From a bacterium (GTDB lineage: Bacteria > Patescibacteriota > Patescibacteriia > Patescibacteriales > GWC2-42-12): DNA of 31,608 bases. Made by a program: the position numbers and the translations under genes. The notes below the pieces were generated by a model, which had not been told where the DNA came from, ran no database searches, and was given only the letters and a program-made list of their open reading frames with translations. This document shows, one piece after another, positions 7,642 through 15,597 of this stretch; positions within the stretch are counted from its first letter, which is position 1, and the number at the start of each line of letters is the position of its first letter. The stretch is taken from contig JAURWF010000019.1 of NCBI GenBank assembly GCA_030655095.1, forward strand, positions 1 to 31,608, given 5' to 3'.

Positions 7642-7995
7642 TTAAAAATCCAATCCGCCTTCTCTGGCGCCATCAGCTAGGGCTTTAATACGTCCATGAT
7701 ATTTATAACCACCTCTATCAAAAACAACTTTGCCAATATTTTTAGCAACAGCTTTAGCCGCCAATAATTTACCAAGCTCAAAACTTTTTTGAGTTTTTTG
7801 TCCAATACTTTTTATTTCTTTAATATCAGCGCTAACTAAAGTTTTACCAACTGAATCATCAATTAATTGTGTCTGCATTCCTTTATTAGACCTAAAAACA
7901 CTTAATCTCGGTCTTTCTGCAGTTCCAATTATCTTAATCCGAATTTTATGCTGACGTCTAACTCTTTTTAATTGTTTTTCTTTTTGCTTATTCAT
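7642..7995 (-). CDS. rplR: 50S ribosomal protein L18 (uL18)
   Basis: 117 residues, normal length. Motifs include the basic N-terminus, GTAERPRLSVFRSNKGMQTQLIDD, and the C-terminal FDRGGYKYHGRIKALADGAREGGLDF, all typical of bacterial L18, which binds 5S rRNA with L5. A 160-bp spacer filled with nonamer repeats separates it from rplF upstream. Confidence 0.97.
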   Translation of the reverse strand: MNKQKEKQLKRVRRQHKIRIKIIGTAERPRLSVFRSNKGMQTQLIDDSVGKTLVSADIKEIKSIGQKTQKSFELGKLLAAKAVAKNIGKVVFDRGGYKYHGRIKALADGAREGGLDF

Positions 7996-8048
7996 AAAAA
8001 TAAAATTTGAAAACTTGAAATTGAAATTTTTTAAATATTCTATTTAAC

Positions 8049-8153
8049 TTTACAGACTTTTGACTTTACAGACTTTACAGACTTTACAGACTTTTGACTT
8101 TACAGACTTTACAGACTTTATGGACTTTACAGACTTTACAGACTTTACAGACT
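8049..8153. repeat. Nonamer tandem array (GTCTGTAAA) between rplF and rplR
   Basis: On the transcribed minus strand the unit is GTCTGTAAA (plus strand TTTACAGAC). I count nine perfect units, one variant (TTTATGGAC on the plus strand) and two shortened TTTTGAC steps. The array begins just after the rplF stop codon and fills most of the spacer before rplR. Neither CRISPR-like spacers nor an ORF is present. Confidence 0.9.
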
Positions 8154-8155
8154 AA

Positions 8156-8704
8156 CTACTTTTTTTCTCCTTTACCTGCAGTTTTTCCTGCTTTACGTCT
8201 AATAACCTCTTCTTTATATTTTATTCCTTTACCTTTATAAGGTTCTGGTGGTCTTTTTTTTCTGATTTGTGCTGCTACTTCACCAACTAAATATTTATTA
8301 ATACCAAAAATAGTTATAGTATTAGCTTCAACCTTAGCCTCAATACCAACGGGCAATTCATAAATTACGGGATTAGAAAAGCCAAGATTTAAAGTTAATT
8401 TATTTTCGCTAATCGCAGCGCGATAACCAACACCATTAATTTCTAATTTCTTCTCATAACCTTCGTTAACACCAATAACCATATTTTTTATCAAACTACG
8501 AAATAATCCCCACAAAGACATCTGTTGTTTTCCTTCACCTTTTGGCATAACTATTATCTCTTTATCATTAATTACAACCTCAATTAAAGGATGCAATTTT
8601 TCTTTTAATTCACCTTTAGGCCCCTTAACAATTACAAAACCCTTCTCAACTTTTACTTGAGTTCCTACTAATATTTCAATTGGCAACTTTCCTATTCTTG
8701 ACAT
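8156..8704 (-). CDS. rplF: 50S ribosomal protein L6 (uL6)
   Basis: 182 residues, normal length. It starts MSRIGKLPIEI and has two L6 repeats, with GYEKKLEINGVGYRA in the middle and the C-terminal signature RKKRPPEPYKGKGIKY. L6 sits near the sarcin-ricin loop and the factor-binding site. It follows rpsH by 14 bp, and the stop is followed at once by a nonamer repeat array. Confidence 0.97.
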   Translation of the reverse strand: MSRIGKLPIEILVGTQVKVEKGFVIVKGPKGELKEKLHPLIEVVINDKEIIVMPKGEGKQQMSLWGLFRSLIKNMVIGVNEGYEKKLEINGVGYRAAISENKLTLNLGFSNPVIYELPVGIEAKVEANTITIFGINKYLVGEVAAQIRKKRPPEPYKGKGIKYKEEVIRRKAGKTAGKGEKK

Positions 8705-8718
8705 AAAAAAATTAATAA

Positions 8719-9132
8719 TTAATAAATTTCACAAATAACCTCTCCACCAACACCCAACTTATGCGCCTCTTTATTGGTTACTAAACCATTAGATGTTGAT
8801 ATTATTGCTATACCTAAATTATTTAAAACTCTTGGTAAATCTGCTTTATTGGCATAAATTCTCAAACCAGGCTTACTAATTCTTTTTATTGAAGTAATAA
8901 CTGATTGATTATTTTTTTTATATTTTAAAGCTATCTTTAATTCATCAAAAATAGTTGAATCATTTTTTTTACTTTTTACCTTAATAACTTCAACTGCTCC
9001 TACCCAGCCTTCACGCGCGAGGATGCATGCAATACCATGCTTCACCTTGCTCATTGGTAAAACTATCGCTTCTTTTCCTACTGCCGAAGCATTTCTAATT
9101 CTTGTTAACATGTCTGCTATTGGGTCTGTCAT
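8719..9132 (-). CDS. rpsH: 30S ribosomal protein S8 (uS8)
   Basis: 137 residues. MTDPIADMLTRIRNA is the standard S8 start, and the C-terminal ISTSNGLVTNKEAHKLGVGGEVICEIY carries the STSxGxxT...GGEV signature. S8 binds helix 21 of 16S rRNA and in E. coli also represses the spc operon. The middle region (KVKSKKNDSTIFDELKIALKY) is slightly longer than in E. coli. It lies 33 bp after rpsN. Confidence 0.97.
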   Translation of the reverse strand: MTDPIADMLTRIRNASAVGKEAIVLPMSKVKHGIACILAREGWVGAVEVIKVKSKKNDSTIFDELKIALKYKKNNQSVITSIKRISKPGLRIYANKADLPRVLNNLGIAIISTSNGLVTNKEAHKLGVGGEVICEIY

Positions 9133-9165
9133 ATATAATTTTAAATTTAAGATTTTATATTTTGA

Positions 9166-9351
9166 TTACCAAGATGATTTAGTAACACCTGGAATGTCAG
9201 TATTATTTGCTAATTCTCTAAAACAAATTCTACACAAACCAAAATCTCTCATATAACCATGATTGCGACCACAACGCCAGCAACGTCTTATAATTCTTGT
9301 GGAATATTTTGGCTTTTTCTTTGCTTTTGCTATTAACGCTTTTCTTGGCAT
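9166..9351 (-). CDS. rpsN: 30S ribosomal protein S14, zinc-binding type (uS14)
   Basis: 61 residues, the short zinc-containing form. C24xxC27 and C40xxC43 (CWRCGRNHGYMRDFGLCRIC) provide the four zinc ligands. The C-terminus KSSW is typical. It assembles in the 3' head domain of the 30S subunit. It lies between rplE (14 bp upstream) and rpsH, the usual spc position. Confidence 0.97.
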   Translation of the reverse strand: MPRKALIAKAKKKPKYSTRIIRRCWRCGRNHGYMRDFGLCRICFRELANNTDIPGVTKSSW

Positions 9352-9365
9352 ATAAAAATTATTAA

Positions 9366-9905
9366 TTAATCATTAATAAAAGGAAACCCCATTAATTTAA
9401 ACAATGTTCTACCTTCTTCGTTTGTTTTAGCAGTAGTACTAATACAGACTTCTACTCCGTACAAATTGTCAATTTCATCAACTTTTATTTCAGGAAATGC
9501 TAAATTTTCTTTAAATCCTACTGATAAATTTCCTCTCTGATCAATTTGTTTTTGACTAATACCACGAAAATCTCTGATACGTGGAAAAGTAATATTTACT
9601 AATTTATCAATAAAATCATACATTCTCTTATTTCTTAAAGTAACCATCACTCCGATAATCATTCCCTCTCTAACTTTAAAAGCTGAAATCGATTTTTTTG
9701 CCTTAACTAATACAGGTCTTTGTCCAGTAATACAGGCTAAACCATTTGCAACCTTATCAACAAAATTTTTATCTTTTGCGTTACGACCAACCCCAACATT
9801 CAAAACTACCTTAGATAATTTAGGAATTGATAAATTATTTTTATAACCGAATTTTTCTTTCATCTTCGGCGCTATTTCTTTTTTATATTTTTCTTTTAAA
9901 TTCAT
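9366..9905 (-). CDS. rplE: 50S ribosomal protein L5 (uL5)
   Basis: 179 residues, normal length. Motifs: LSKVVLNVGVG, ITGQRPVLVKAKKSISAFKVREG, and the C-terminal TAKTNEEGRTLFKLMGFPF. L5 binds 5S rRNA and contacts the P-site tRNA. It lies 26 bp after rplX and 14 bp before rpsN. Confidence 0.97.
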   Translation of the reverse strand: MNLKEKYKKEIAPKMKEKFGYKNNLSIPKLSKVVLNVGVGRNAKDKNFVDKVANGLACITGQRPVLVKAKKSISAFKVREGMIIGVMVTLRNKRMYDFIDKLVNITFPRIRDFRGISQKQIDQRGNLSVGFKENLAFPEIKVDEIDNLYGVEVCISTTAKTNEEGRTLFKLMGFPFIND

Positions 9906-9931
9906 ATAATTACAAAATATTCTTTTATATT

Positions 9932-10264
9932 TTAATCAATTACTTGCTGACATTTCTTACAAACTCTAACCTTCTTTTTCTCTTTTTTATCATTTTCTGT
10001 TACTTCTATGTATTTATGCGCTACTCTTGTTAGTTTATCGCATTTCGGACAAACCAAAATTATATTTGATAAATTTATTGGAGCAGGAAACTCAATCCTT
10101 TGACCCTTCTCACCCTGCTTGCTCGGTCGCATATGCTTTATTAATAAATTTAAACCCTCAATACTAGCGCGATTTCTTTCAGAAAAAATCTGTAAAACTT
10201 TTCCTATTTTACCCTTATCTTTGCCAGCTAATATTTTTACTTTATCACCTTTTTTTATAGTCAT
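9932..10264 (-). CDS. rplX: 50S ribosomal protein L24 (uL24) with a zinc-binding CxxC pair
   Basis: 110 residues. The N-terminal KOW motif (KGDKVKILAGKDKGKIGKVL) is clear. The second half carries CPKC and CKKC, a two-knuckle zinc site also found in L24 of some other bacteria. L24 is an early assembly initiator near the exit tunnel. Spacing to rplN is 22 bp. Confidence 0.96.
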   Translation of the reverse strand: MTIKKGDKVKILAGKDKGKIGKVLQIFSERNRASIEGLNLLIKHMRPSKQGEKGQRIEFPAPINLSNIILVCPKCDKLTRVAHKYIEVTENDKKEKKKVRVCKKCQQVID

Positions 10265-10286
10265 ATAAAATTAAATAATCTATAAA

Positions 10287-10658
10287 TTATAATACATCGG
10301 GCGCTAGTGAAGCAATCTTAGTAAATCCTGCTAGCTTTACCTCTCTGGCTATCGGGCCAAAAATTCTTGAACCCTTAAACTCTTTTTTCTCTTTATCAAT
10401 AATAACACAAGCATTCTCATCAAAGCGTAAACAAACACCATCTGACCGCCTAATTTCTTTTTTTGTTCTAACTATTACTGCTCTAACAACATCACCTTTT
10501 TTAATAACAGCACGCGGTGTTGCTTTTTTAACTGCTGCTGTAATAATTTCGCCAACTCTAGCATAGCGTTTTTTATAACCACCTAAAACCCTAATACACA
10601 TAACCTTCTTGGCTCCAGTATTATCCGCTACATTTAATATTGTTTGTACTTGTATCAT
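10287..10658 (-). CDS. rplN: 50S ribosomal protein L14 (uL14)
   Basis: 123 residues, normal length. MIQVQTILNVADNTGAKKVM and the C-terminal GSRIFGPIAREVK, then KIASLAPDVL, are the family signatures. L14 binds 23S rRNA and forms inter-subunit bridge B8 with 16S rRNA. It follows rpsQ after a 138-bp repeat-rich spacer, and four TTGTATT heptamers lie immediately before its start. Confidence 0.97.
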   Translation of the reverse strand: MIQVQTILNVADNTGAKKVMCIRVLGGYKKRYARVGEIITAAVKKATPRAVIKKGDVVRAVIVRTKKEIRRSDGVCLRFDENACVIIDKEKKEFKGSRIFGPIAREVKLAGFTKIASLAPDVL

Positions 10659-10662
10659 AAAT

Positions 10663-10690
10663 TTGTATTTTGTATTTTGTATTTTGTATT
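10663..10690. repeat. Heptamer array (TTGTATT x4) upstream of rplN
   Basis: Four perfect TTGTATT units (AATACAA on the transcribed strand) end 4 bp before the rplN start codon at 10658, where a Shine-Dalgarno would normally lie. Confidence 0.85.
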
Positions 10691-10735
10691 AAAATGGAAA
10701 AATAAGTTTACTTTATATTATCAACTTTCTAACTT

Positions 10736-10767
10736 ATAACTTTATAAACTTCTGTATTATTTTCCAT
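10736..10767. repeat. Degenerate copy of the rpsQ 3' end
   Basis: This 32-bp stretch matches the 3' end of rpsQ and adjoining bases (10791-10821) in the same orientation, with four differences including a one-base indel. It lies in the 138-bp rpsQ-rplN spacer and looks like a tandem duplication of about 54 bp that has since diverged. Confidence 0.75.
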
Positions 10768-10796
10768 TAGCTTTATGGACTTTTAACTTTATAACT

Positions 10797-11048
10797 TTAT
10801 GAACTCTGTATTACTTTCCATTTTTTATCCTTACTTATTGGTCTAGTTTCAACAAAAGATACTTTATCGCCTTCTTTATACTGATTTTTTTCATCATGAA
10901 CTTTATATTTTTTACTTACTGTATATCTTTTTTTATATCTAGGATGAATTTTAACACTATTAACTAACACAACAATAGTTTTATCCATTTTATCGCTAGT
11001 AGCTATTCCATTAAAAATTCTTTTTATAACTTTTTTCTCACTATCCAT
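10797..11048 (-). CDS. rpsQ: 30S ribosomal protein S17 (uS17)
   Basis: 83 residues. The signature GIATSDKMDKTIVVLVNSVKIHPRYKKR and the KYKVHDEKNQYKEGDKV loop identify S17, a primary 16S rRNA binder (helices 7 and 11). It lies 22 bp after rpmC. Its last codons (KWKVIQSS) are duplicated, in degenerate form, downstream. Confidence 0.97.
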   Translation of the reverse strand: MDSEKKVIKRIFNGIATSDKMDKTIVVLVNSVKIHPRYKKRYTVSKKYKVHDEKNQYKEGDKVSFVETRPISKDKKWKVIQSS

Positions 11049-11070
11049 ATTATTTTATTAATAAATATAA

Positions 11071-11265
11071 TTATTTAACTACTTTGTCTTTATTAATTAA
11101 AGTAAAGACTTGAGCAATTAATTTTCTAACCTGCCTAATTTCTCTGACATTTTTTAATTGCTTATTACCATCTTTAAAACGTAAATCTCTTAATTTCTCA
11201 CGAGATTCGCTTAATAATTTATGTAATTCTTTTGTTGTTTTTGTGATTATTTCTTTAAACTCCAT
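11071..11265 (-). CDS. rpmC: 50S ribosomal protein L29 (uL29)
   Basis: 64 residues of two predicted helices, with the family pattern ELHKLLSESREKLRDLRFKD and VREIRQVRKLIAQVFT. L29 lies near the tunnel exit next to L23. It follows rplP by 14 bp and precedes rpsQ by 22 bp. Confidence 0.95.
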   Translation of the reverse strand: MEFKEIITKTTKELHKLLSESREKLRDLRFKDGNKQLKNVREIRQVRKLIAQVFTLINKDKVVK

Positions 11266-11279
11266 ATAAATAATTTATA

Positions 11280-11687
11280 TTAATCTTTTTTAATAAACCT
11301 GCACTTTACTGGTAATTTATGAGATGCAAAAATTAAAGCCTCTTTAGCTTGCTCCTCGCTAATACCATCCATCTCAAACATTATCATCCCTGGTTTAACA
11401 ATAGCAACATAATGATCAACAGTACCTTTTCCTTTGCCCATAGGAATTTCACCACCTTTAACAGTAACTGATTTATCTGGAAAAATTCTAATCCATATTT
11501 TACCACCACGCTTTATATATCTCGTAATAACGCGCCTAGCGGCCTCAATTTGTCTAGAATTTATCCAACAAGATTCCAAAGTTTTTAAACCATAGCTACC
11601 AAAATTCAAGTCAACACAACGACAAGCTTTGCCACCTCTACCCAATTTATGTTGTTTTCTATGTTTTGTTTTTTTAGGCATTAACAT
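11280..11687 (-). CDS. rplP: 50S ribosomal protein L16 (uL16)
   Basis: 135 residues from the ATG at 11685-11687, giving MLMPKKTKHRKQHK, the canonical start. A longer frame from 11714 would overlap rpsC. Motifs include FGSYGLKTLE, INSRQIEAARRVITRYIKRGG, RIFPDKSVTVK and MGKGKG. L16 is needed for the peptidyl-transferase centre and A-site tRNA placement. It lies 13 bp after rpsC. Confidence 0.96.
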   Translation of the reverse strand: MLMPKKTKHRKQHKLGRGGKACRCVDLNFGSYGLKTLESCWINSRQIEAARRVITRYIKRGGKIWIRIFPDKSVTVKGGEIPMGKGKGTVDHYVAIVKPGMIMFEMDGISEEQAKEALIFASHKLPVKCRFIKKD

Positions 11688-11700
11688 ATATAGTCTTGTT

Positions 11701-12393
11701 TTATCTATTACCAATTATTTCACCTTTATTAGTTTCCTCTTTTTTAAAAACATCTCCTTTATATATCCACATTTTTATACCAATAGCTCCATAAGTAGTA
11801 GCTGCTACACCACGAGCAAAATCAATATCAGCTCGTAATGTATGTAATGGCACTTTACCAGAAGTCAACATTTCTGTTCTGGCAATTTCTGCACCATTAA
11901 GTCTGCCACCAATCATTACTTTAACACCTAAAGCTCCAGCTCTTTCAACGCGATTAATAGCTTGTTTCATTACTCTACGAAAAGGCATTCTTTTTTCTAT
12001 TTCCATCGCCATTGATTGAACAATAATTTGCGCGCTTAAATTAGGCCTATCAGCTTCAATAATATTTAAATTAATATCGGACAATCTTATACCACTAGGT
12101 TTTGATAAAAATTTAACATGAATTTTTTTCTTTAAATCCTCAACTCCGGCGCCGCCACGACCAATTACTAATCCAGGTTTGGCAGTAAAAACATTAATAC
12201 TTATTTTTTGACCACTTCTCTCAATTTCTACTTTATCAATTCCTGCTTCGCGTAAATTTTTTATAAAATATTTTCTAATAGATACATCCTGCTGAAAATT
12301 CTTAATAAATTTTGGACCAGAAGCAAACCACTTAGACGGCCAGGTTCTAGTAATATTCAATCTTATAACTTTTGGATTAACTTTATGTCCCAT
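11701..12393 (-). CDS. rpsC: 30S ribosomal protein S3 (uS3)
   Basis: 230 residues, normal length. MGHKVNPKVIRLNI is the standard start. The KH domain has GLVIGRGGAGVEDLKKKI, and the C-domain RRVMKQAINRVERAGALGVKV and TTYGAIGIKMWIYKGDVF. S3 lines the mRNA entry channel. The start is preceded by four octamers (AGCTTTTT on the plus strand) rather than a Shine-Dalgarno. Confidence 0.97.
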   Translation of the reverse strand: MGHKVNPKVIRLNITRTWPSKWFASGPKFIKNFQQDVSIRKYFIKNLREAGIDKVEIERSGQKISINVFTAKPGLVIGRGGAGVEDLKKKIHVKFLSKPSGIRLSDINLNIIEADRPNLSAQIIVQSMAMEIEKRMPFRRVMKQAINRVERAGALGVKVMIGGRLNGAEIARTEMLTSGKVPLHTLRADIDFARGVAATTYGAIGIKMWIYKGDVFKKEETNKGEIIGNR

Positions 12394-12399
12394 ACTTTT

Positions 12400-12433
12400 A
12401 GCTTTTTAGCTTTTTAGCTTTTTAGCTTTTTAG
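12400..12433. repeat. Octamer array (AGCTTTTT x4) upstream of rpsC
   Basis: Four perfect AGCTTTTT units plus AG (AAAAAGCT on the transcribed strand) begin 6 bp upstream of the rpsC start codon. The same octamer array occurs upstream of rpsG. Confidence 0.9.
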
Positions 12434-12469
12434 AAATTTCCCTAAAAAACTACAAGCTAATTAATTTAA

Positions 12470-13069
12470 TTATCCACTTTTTCTTCTAAACATTTTATTA
12501 ATAAATCCTTTAGAACTGCCTCCTTCAATCTTGGAATGTCCTGCTCTACCTTCTCGTCTTATATCAGAAATAACTTTTCCTTTTTCTTCTAATAAATTTT
12601 CATCAGCTACTTCCAATTTGCCAAAATCCTTTCCTTTTTCTTCTTTTATTTTTACTTTATTTTCTTTAGCTGGCTGACTGCCTAATTTAGCAGGAGCTTC
12701 TATGGTCTGCTGTTTAGCTTTTGACTTACCGCTTGGCTTAATTTCATCTAAAATTAAATTAATATGACAACTTTTTTTACGAATCGGTGTAGCTCTACCA
12801 TGTGCTCTAGGTAACCAACGATGCAAAGTCTGCGCTTCATCAACAGTAATAGTTTTAATATATAAATTATCAGAATCTAACTCAAAATTGTGCTGAGCAT
12901 TTGCCACAGCTGACTTTATTAATTTAATTACAGGCTCAACTGCCTTTTTATTTAAAAATTTTAACACATCTAATGATTTCACAACAGTCAACCCACGGAC
13001 AGTATTAACAACTAGACGGACTTTTCTAGGCGACATTCTAATACGTTTTGCTTTAGCAATAATTTCCAT
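12470..13069 (-). CDS. rplV: 50S ribosomal protein L22 (uL22) with long C-terminal extension
   Basis: 199 residues against about 110 in E. coli. The core (1-112) is standard: RMSPRKVRLVVNTVRG, VANAQHNFELDSDNLYI, LHRWLPRAHGRATPIRKKSCH. Its beta hairpin lines the exit tunnel and helps hold a site used by macrolides. Residues about 113-199 are Lys/Glu/Gly-rich (KPSGKSKAKQ, then KVKIKEEKGKD) and look disordered. The tail stays in frame to a normal stop, so it is not a frameshift product. Confidence 0.96.
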   Translation of the reverse strand: MEIIAKAKRIRMSPRKVRLVVNTVRGLTVVKSLDVLKFLNKKAVEPVIKLIKSAVANAQHNFELDSDNLYIKTITVDEAQTLHRWLPRAHGRATPIRKKSCHINLILDEIKPSGKSKAKQQTIEAPAKLGSQPAKENKVKIKEEKGKDFGKLEVADENLLEEKGKVISDIRREGRAGHSKIEGGSSKGFINKMFRRKSG

Positions 13070-13095
13070 ATTTTAAATTTAAACTATCTAATATA

Positions 13096-13395
13096 TTATT
13101 TTTTACTTCCTGCTTGATCTTTATTTTGAGTTTTAGCCATCTTACCACCATGAACAATAAACTTTCTAGTAAGCGCAAATTCTCCTAATTTATGTCCAAC
13201 CATATTCTCAACTACAAAAACAGGTGTATGTTGACGACCATTATGAACTCCGATAGTAAAACCTACCATCTCTGGCGTAATTGTACAAGATCTATCCCAA
13301 ACTTTAATAATTGTTTTATCGCCTGGTTTTAATTTTTTTATTTTTTCCAAAATCCTTAAATTAATATAAGGACCTTTTTTTAAACTTCTTGACAT
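13096..13395 (-). CDS. rpsS: 30S ribosomal protein S19 (uS19)
   Basis: 99 residues. MSRSLKKGPYIN, TIKVWDRS-type and GVHNGRQHTPVFV motifs, then MVGHKLGEFALTRKFIVHGG, identify S19, a 30S head protein near the A site. Upstream, 3.9 copies of AATTTTT fill the spacer after rplB. rplV starts 26 bp downstream. Confidence 0.97.
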   Translation of the reverse strand: MSRSLKKGPYINLRILEKIKKLKPGDKTIIKVWDRSCTITPEMVGFTIGVHNGRQHTPVFVVENMVGHKLGEFALTRKFIVHGGKMAKTQNKDQAGSKK

Positions 13396-13404
13396 ATATT
13401 AAAA

Positions 13405-13431
13405 AATTTTAATTTTTAATTTTTAATTTTT
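13405..13431. repeat. Heptamer array (AATTTTT) upstream of rpsS
   Basis: Three perfect AATTTTT units (13411-13431) plus a six-base partial unit lie in the 70-bp rplB-rpsS spacer, 9 bp before the rpsS start. In DNA this AT-rich the array could partly reflect base composition. Confidence 0.6.
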
Positions 13432-13465
13432 AAAATAATATTCTAAAAAAATTATATTTTTGTAA

Positions 13466-14299
13466 TTATTTCTTTCTTCTCTTAATAATTAATTTACTTG
13501 AATATTTCTTTTTATTTCTTGTCTTAACTCCTAATGCATGCTTTCCCCAAGGAGTTTTAGGATGCTTTAATCCTATCGGCTGATTACCTTCACCACCACC
13601 ATGAGGGTGATCAACTGGATTCATAGCTGTTCCACGAACAGTTGGTCTAATTCCCATATGTCTCTTTCGTCCAGCTTTTCCAATTTTAATATGCCTTTTA
13701 TCAGGATTACTTACTCTTCCAACAGTACAAAAACAATCTTTTTTAACTAATCTAATTTCTCCTGATGGTAATTTGATCTGAGCAAAAGCACCTTCTATTC
13801 CCATAACATACGCTACATTACCAGCCCCTCTTGCTATTTTAGCTCCTTGACCAGGCTCCATTTCAATATTATGAACTTCAACGCCTGCAGGAATATTTTT
13901 TAACATCATTGCATTGCCAACTTTTATTTCTATAACATCTTTTGAACTCATAACAGTTGATCCAACAATCAAGCCCACTGGAGCAATAATATATTTTTTA
14001 GTTCCATCTTGATAATTTAACAAAGCAAGTCTAGCTCCACGATTAGGATCATATTCAATAGCAGTTACTTTGGCTGAAATATCAAATTTATTTCTCTTAA
14101 AATCAACTAAACGAATATATCTCTTAGCTCCGCCTCCACGATGTCTAACAGTAATTTTGCCTTGATTATTTCTTCCACTGTTTTGTTTACGAATAATTAT
14201 CAAACTCTTTTCAGGCTCTGTTTTGGTTACATCAGAAAAATCATCAAAGCTTGCGCCACGTCTTCCTGGTGTTGTTGGTTTTACTATTTTTATTCCCAT
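13466..14299 (-). CDS. rplB: 50S ribosomal protein L2 (uL2)
   Basis: 277 residues, normal length. The family signature MNPVDHPHGGGEG, with the His needed for peptidyl-transferase activity, is intact. Also present are NNQGKITVRHRGGGAKR, IEYDPNRGARLALL and KHPKTPWGKHALGVKTR. L2 is essential for subunit association. The start is preceded by four GTCTATAAA nonamers and a long hairpin. Confidence 0.98.
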   Translation of the reverse strand: MGIKIVKPTTPGRRGASFDDFSDVTKTEPEKSLIIIRKQNSGRNNQGKITVRHRGGGAKRYIRLVDFKRNKFDISAKVTAIEYDPNRGARLALLNYQDGTKKYIIAPVGLIVGSTVMSSKDVIEIKVGNAMMLKNIPAGVEVHNIEMEPGQGAKIARGAGNVAYVMGIEGAFAQIKLPSGEIRLVKKDCFCTVGRVSNPDKRHIKIGKAGRKRHMGIRPTVRGTAMNPVDHPHGGGEGNQPIGLKHPKTPWGKHALGVKTRNKKKYSSKLIIKRRKK

Positions 14300-14305
14300 A
14301 TATTA

Positions 14306-14368
14306 GTCTATAAAGTCTATAAAGTCTATAAAGTCTATAAAGTCAAATGACTTTTGACTTTATAGACT
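14306..14368. repeat. Nonamer array and long hairpin upstream of rplB
   Basis: Four perfect GTCTATAAA units (14306-14341) lead into an inverted copy, giving perfect 16-nt arms (14332-14347 and 14353-14368) around a 5-nt loop. The element fills the spacer from the rplW stop to the rplB start. It belongs to the same nonamer family as the array between rplF and rplR. Confidence 0.9.
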
Positions 14369-14387
14369 TTCGACTTTACGGACTAAC

Positions 14388-14858
14388 TTAAACTCCTTCG
14401 TAAATTTTAATTGTTTCCCCTTTTGATAGCGTTACTATAGCCTTTTTCCAATTCTTTCTTTTTCCTGCTACTTTGCCAGATCTAGTTGCTTTACCTATCA
14501 TCTTAATCATATTAACTTTTATAGGTTTTACTCCATAAATCTGATTAACCGCTTTAGCCACTTCTACTTTATTAGTATTATCAGCAACAACAAAAACATA
14601 TTTATTATAAACTCCTAAATTAGTAACTTTTTCAGTAACTAAAGGTTTTCGCAATACATTATAAGCCTGCTCATATTTAAAAACTTTCTTATCTGATACT
14701 TTCTTCTGCTTATTATTACTCGTATCTGTTGAATCATATAGATCCTTCATGCTTTTTTCTTCTTTTACAGTTTTTTCTTTTTTGACTTTACCAAGACTTT
14801 CTGCAACAACTTTGCTTGTTTTAATAGTGGCTGTCTTTTTTTTATCAAATAAACTCAT
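14388..14858 (-). CDS. rplW: 50S ribosomal protein L23 (uL23) with N-terminal extension
   Basis: 156 residues against about 100 in E. coli. The core starts near residue 65 (YNVLRKPLVTEKVTNLG) and includes YVFVVADNTNKVEVAKAVNQIY, then VKPIKVNMI and KKAIVTLSKGETI. L23 docks SRP and trigger factor at the tunnel exit. Residues 1-64 are Lys/Thr/Asp-rich and look disordered; the only other early Met (residue 37) also lies before the core. The gene begins 4 bp after rplD. Confidence 0.95.
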   Translation of the reverse strand: MSLFDKKKTATIKTSKVVAESLGKVKKEKTVKEEKSMKDLYDSTDTSNNKQKKVSDKKVFKYEQAYNVLRKPLVTEKVTNLGVYNKYVFVVADNTNKVEVAKAVNQIYGVKPIKVNMIKMIGKATRSGKVAGKRKNWKKAIVTLSKGETIKIYEGV

Positions 14859-14862
14859 ATAT

Positions 14863-15588
14863 TTAATATTTCTCTACTAATTTTTTAATAGCTTCTTGCG
14901 TTGATACCAAATGTTTGTATTTCAATAAATCAACTAAATTAATATTATCTAAATTAATTAATTTTGCTCCAACTAAATTTTTTGCTGAATATTTTAATTT
15001 TTCATCTTTTTCACTAATAATAATTAAAATACTTCTTGCAACTTTAGACTTTCTCTTGGCTTTAGTCTTAAGCTTGCTATCTTTTTCAACTAATGGTTGC
15101 TTTATCTCTGGTAAAGACTTTTTTTCTGGCACAAAAACCTTTGTTTCAAAATTGCTTAATATTTGATTAAACACCTTAGTTTTATATTCACTGGTTTCTA
15201 ATTTATCTAAAATAATTAATTTAACATTAGCAACCTTATCGCTCAAAGCCATAAAAATTGCTTTTTGTTTCATTTTTTTATTAATATCCTTTTTAAAATT
15301 TCTTTCATTTGTTGGACCAAAAGTAACTCCGCCGCCCTTCCATATTGGAGATCTGCTTGAACCATGTCTAGCTCTACCTGTACCTTTTTGCTTCCAAGGT
15401 TTTTTACCACCACCTCGAACTTCGCCTCTGCCTTTTGTATGAGCTAAAACTTTTCTAGCATTAGCCATTTGAGCAACAACTGCTTGATGGATTAATGCCT
15501 GATTAGTTTTAACATTAAAAATCTTATCAGCTAAGTCAACTGCTCCAACTAATTCTGCTTCTTGATTATATACTTTATAATTAATCAT
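14863..15588 (-). CDS. rplD: 50S ribosomal protein L4 (uL4)
   Basis: 241 residues. The tunnel loop is clear: KGRGEVRGGGKKPWKQKGTGR then ARHGSSRSPIWKGGGVTFGP. A Lys-rich stretch at about 150-183 (FVPEKKSLPEIKQPLVEK, then KTKAKRKSK) is inserted before the conserved SILIIISEKDE, making the protein longer than the usual 200-210. In E. coli L4 represses the S10 operon through its leader; whether that holds here is unknown. Confidence 0.96.
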   Translation of the reverse strand: MINYKVYNQEAELVGAVDLADKIFNVKTNQALIHQAVVAQMANARKVLAHTKGRGEVRGGGKKPWKQKGTGRARHGSSRSPIWKGGGVTFGPTNERNFKKDINKKMKQKAIFMALSDKVANVKLIILDKLETSEYKTKVFNQILSNFETKVFVPEKKSLPEIKQPLVEKDSKLKTKAKRKSKVARSILIIISEKDEKLKYSAKNLVGAKLINLDNINLVDLLKYKHLVSTQEAIKKLVEKY

Positions 15589-15597
15589 ATTTTTTTA

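Noticed and set aside
8049..8153. The repeat-rich spacer as a CRISPR array
   Set aside because: The units are 9 bp and directly adjacent, without 25-40-bp unique spacers or cas genes.
11688..11714. A 9-residue longer start for rplP
   Set aside because: It overlaps the rpsC stop region. MLMPKKTKHRKQHK is the conserved L16 start.
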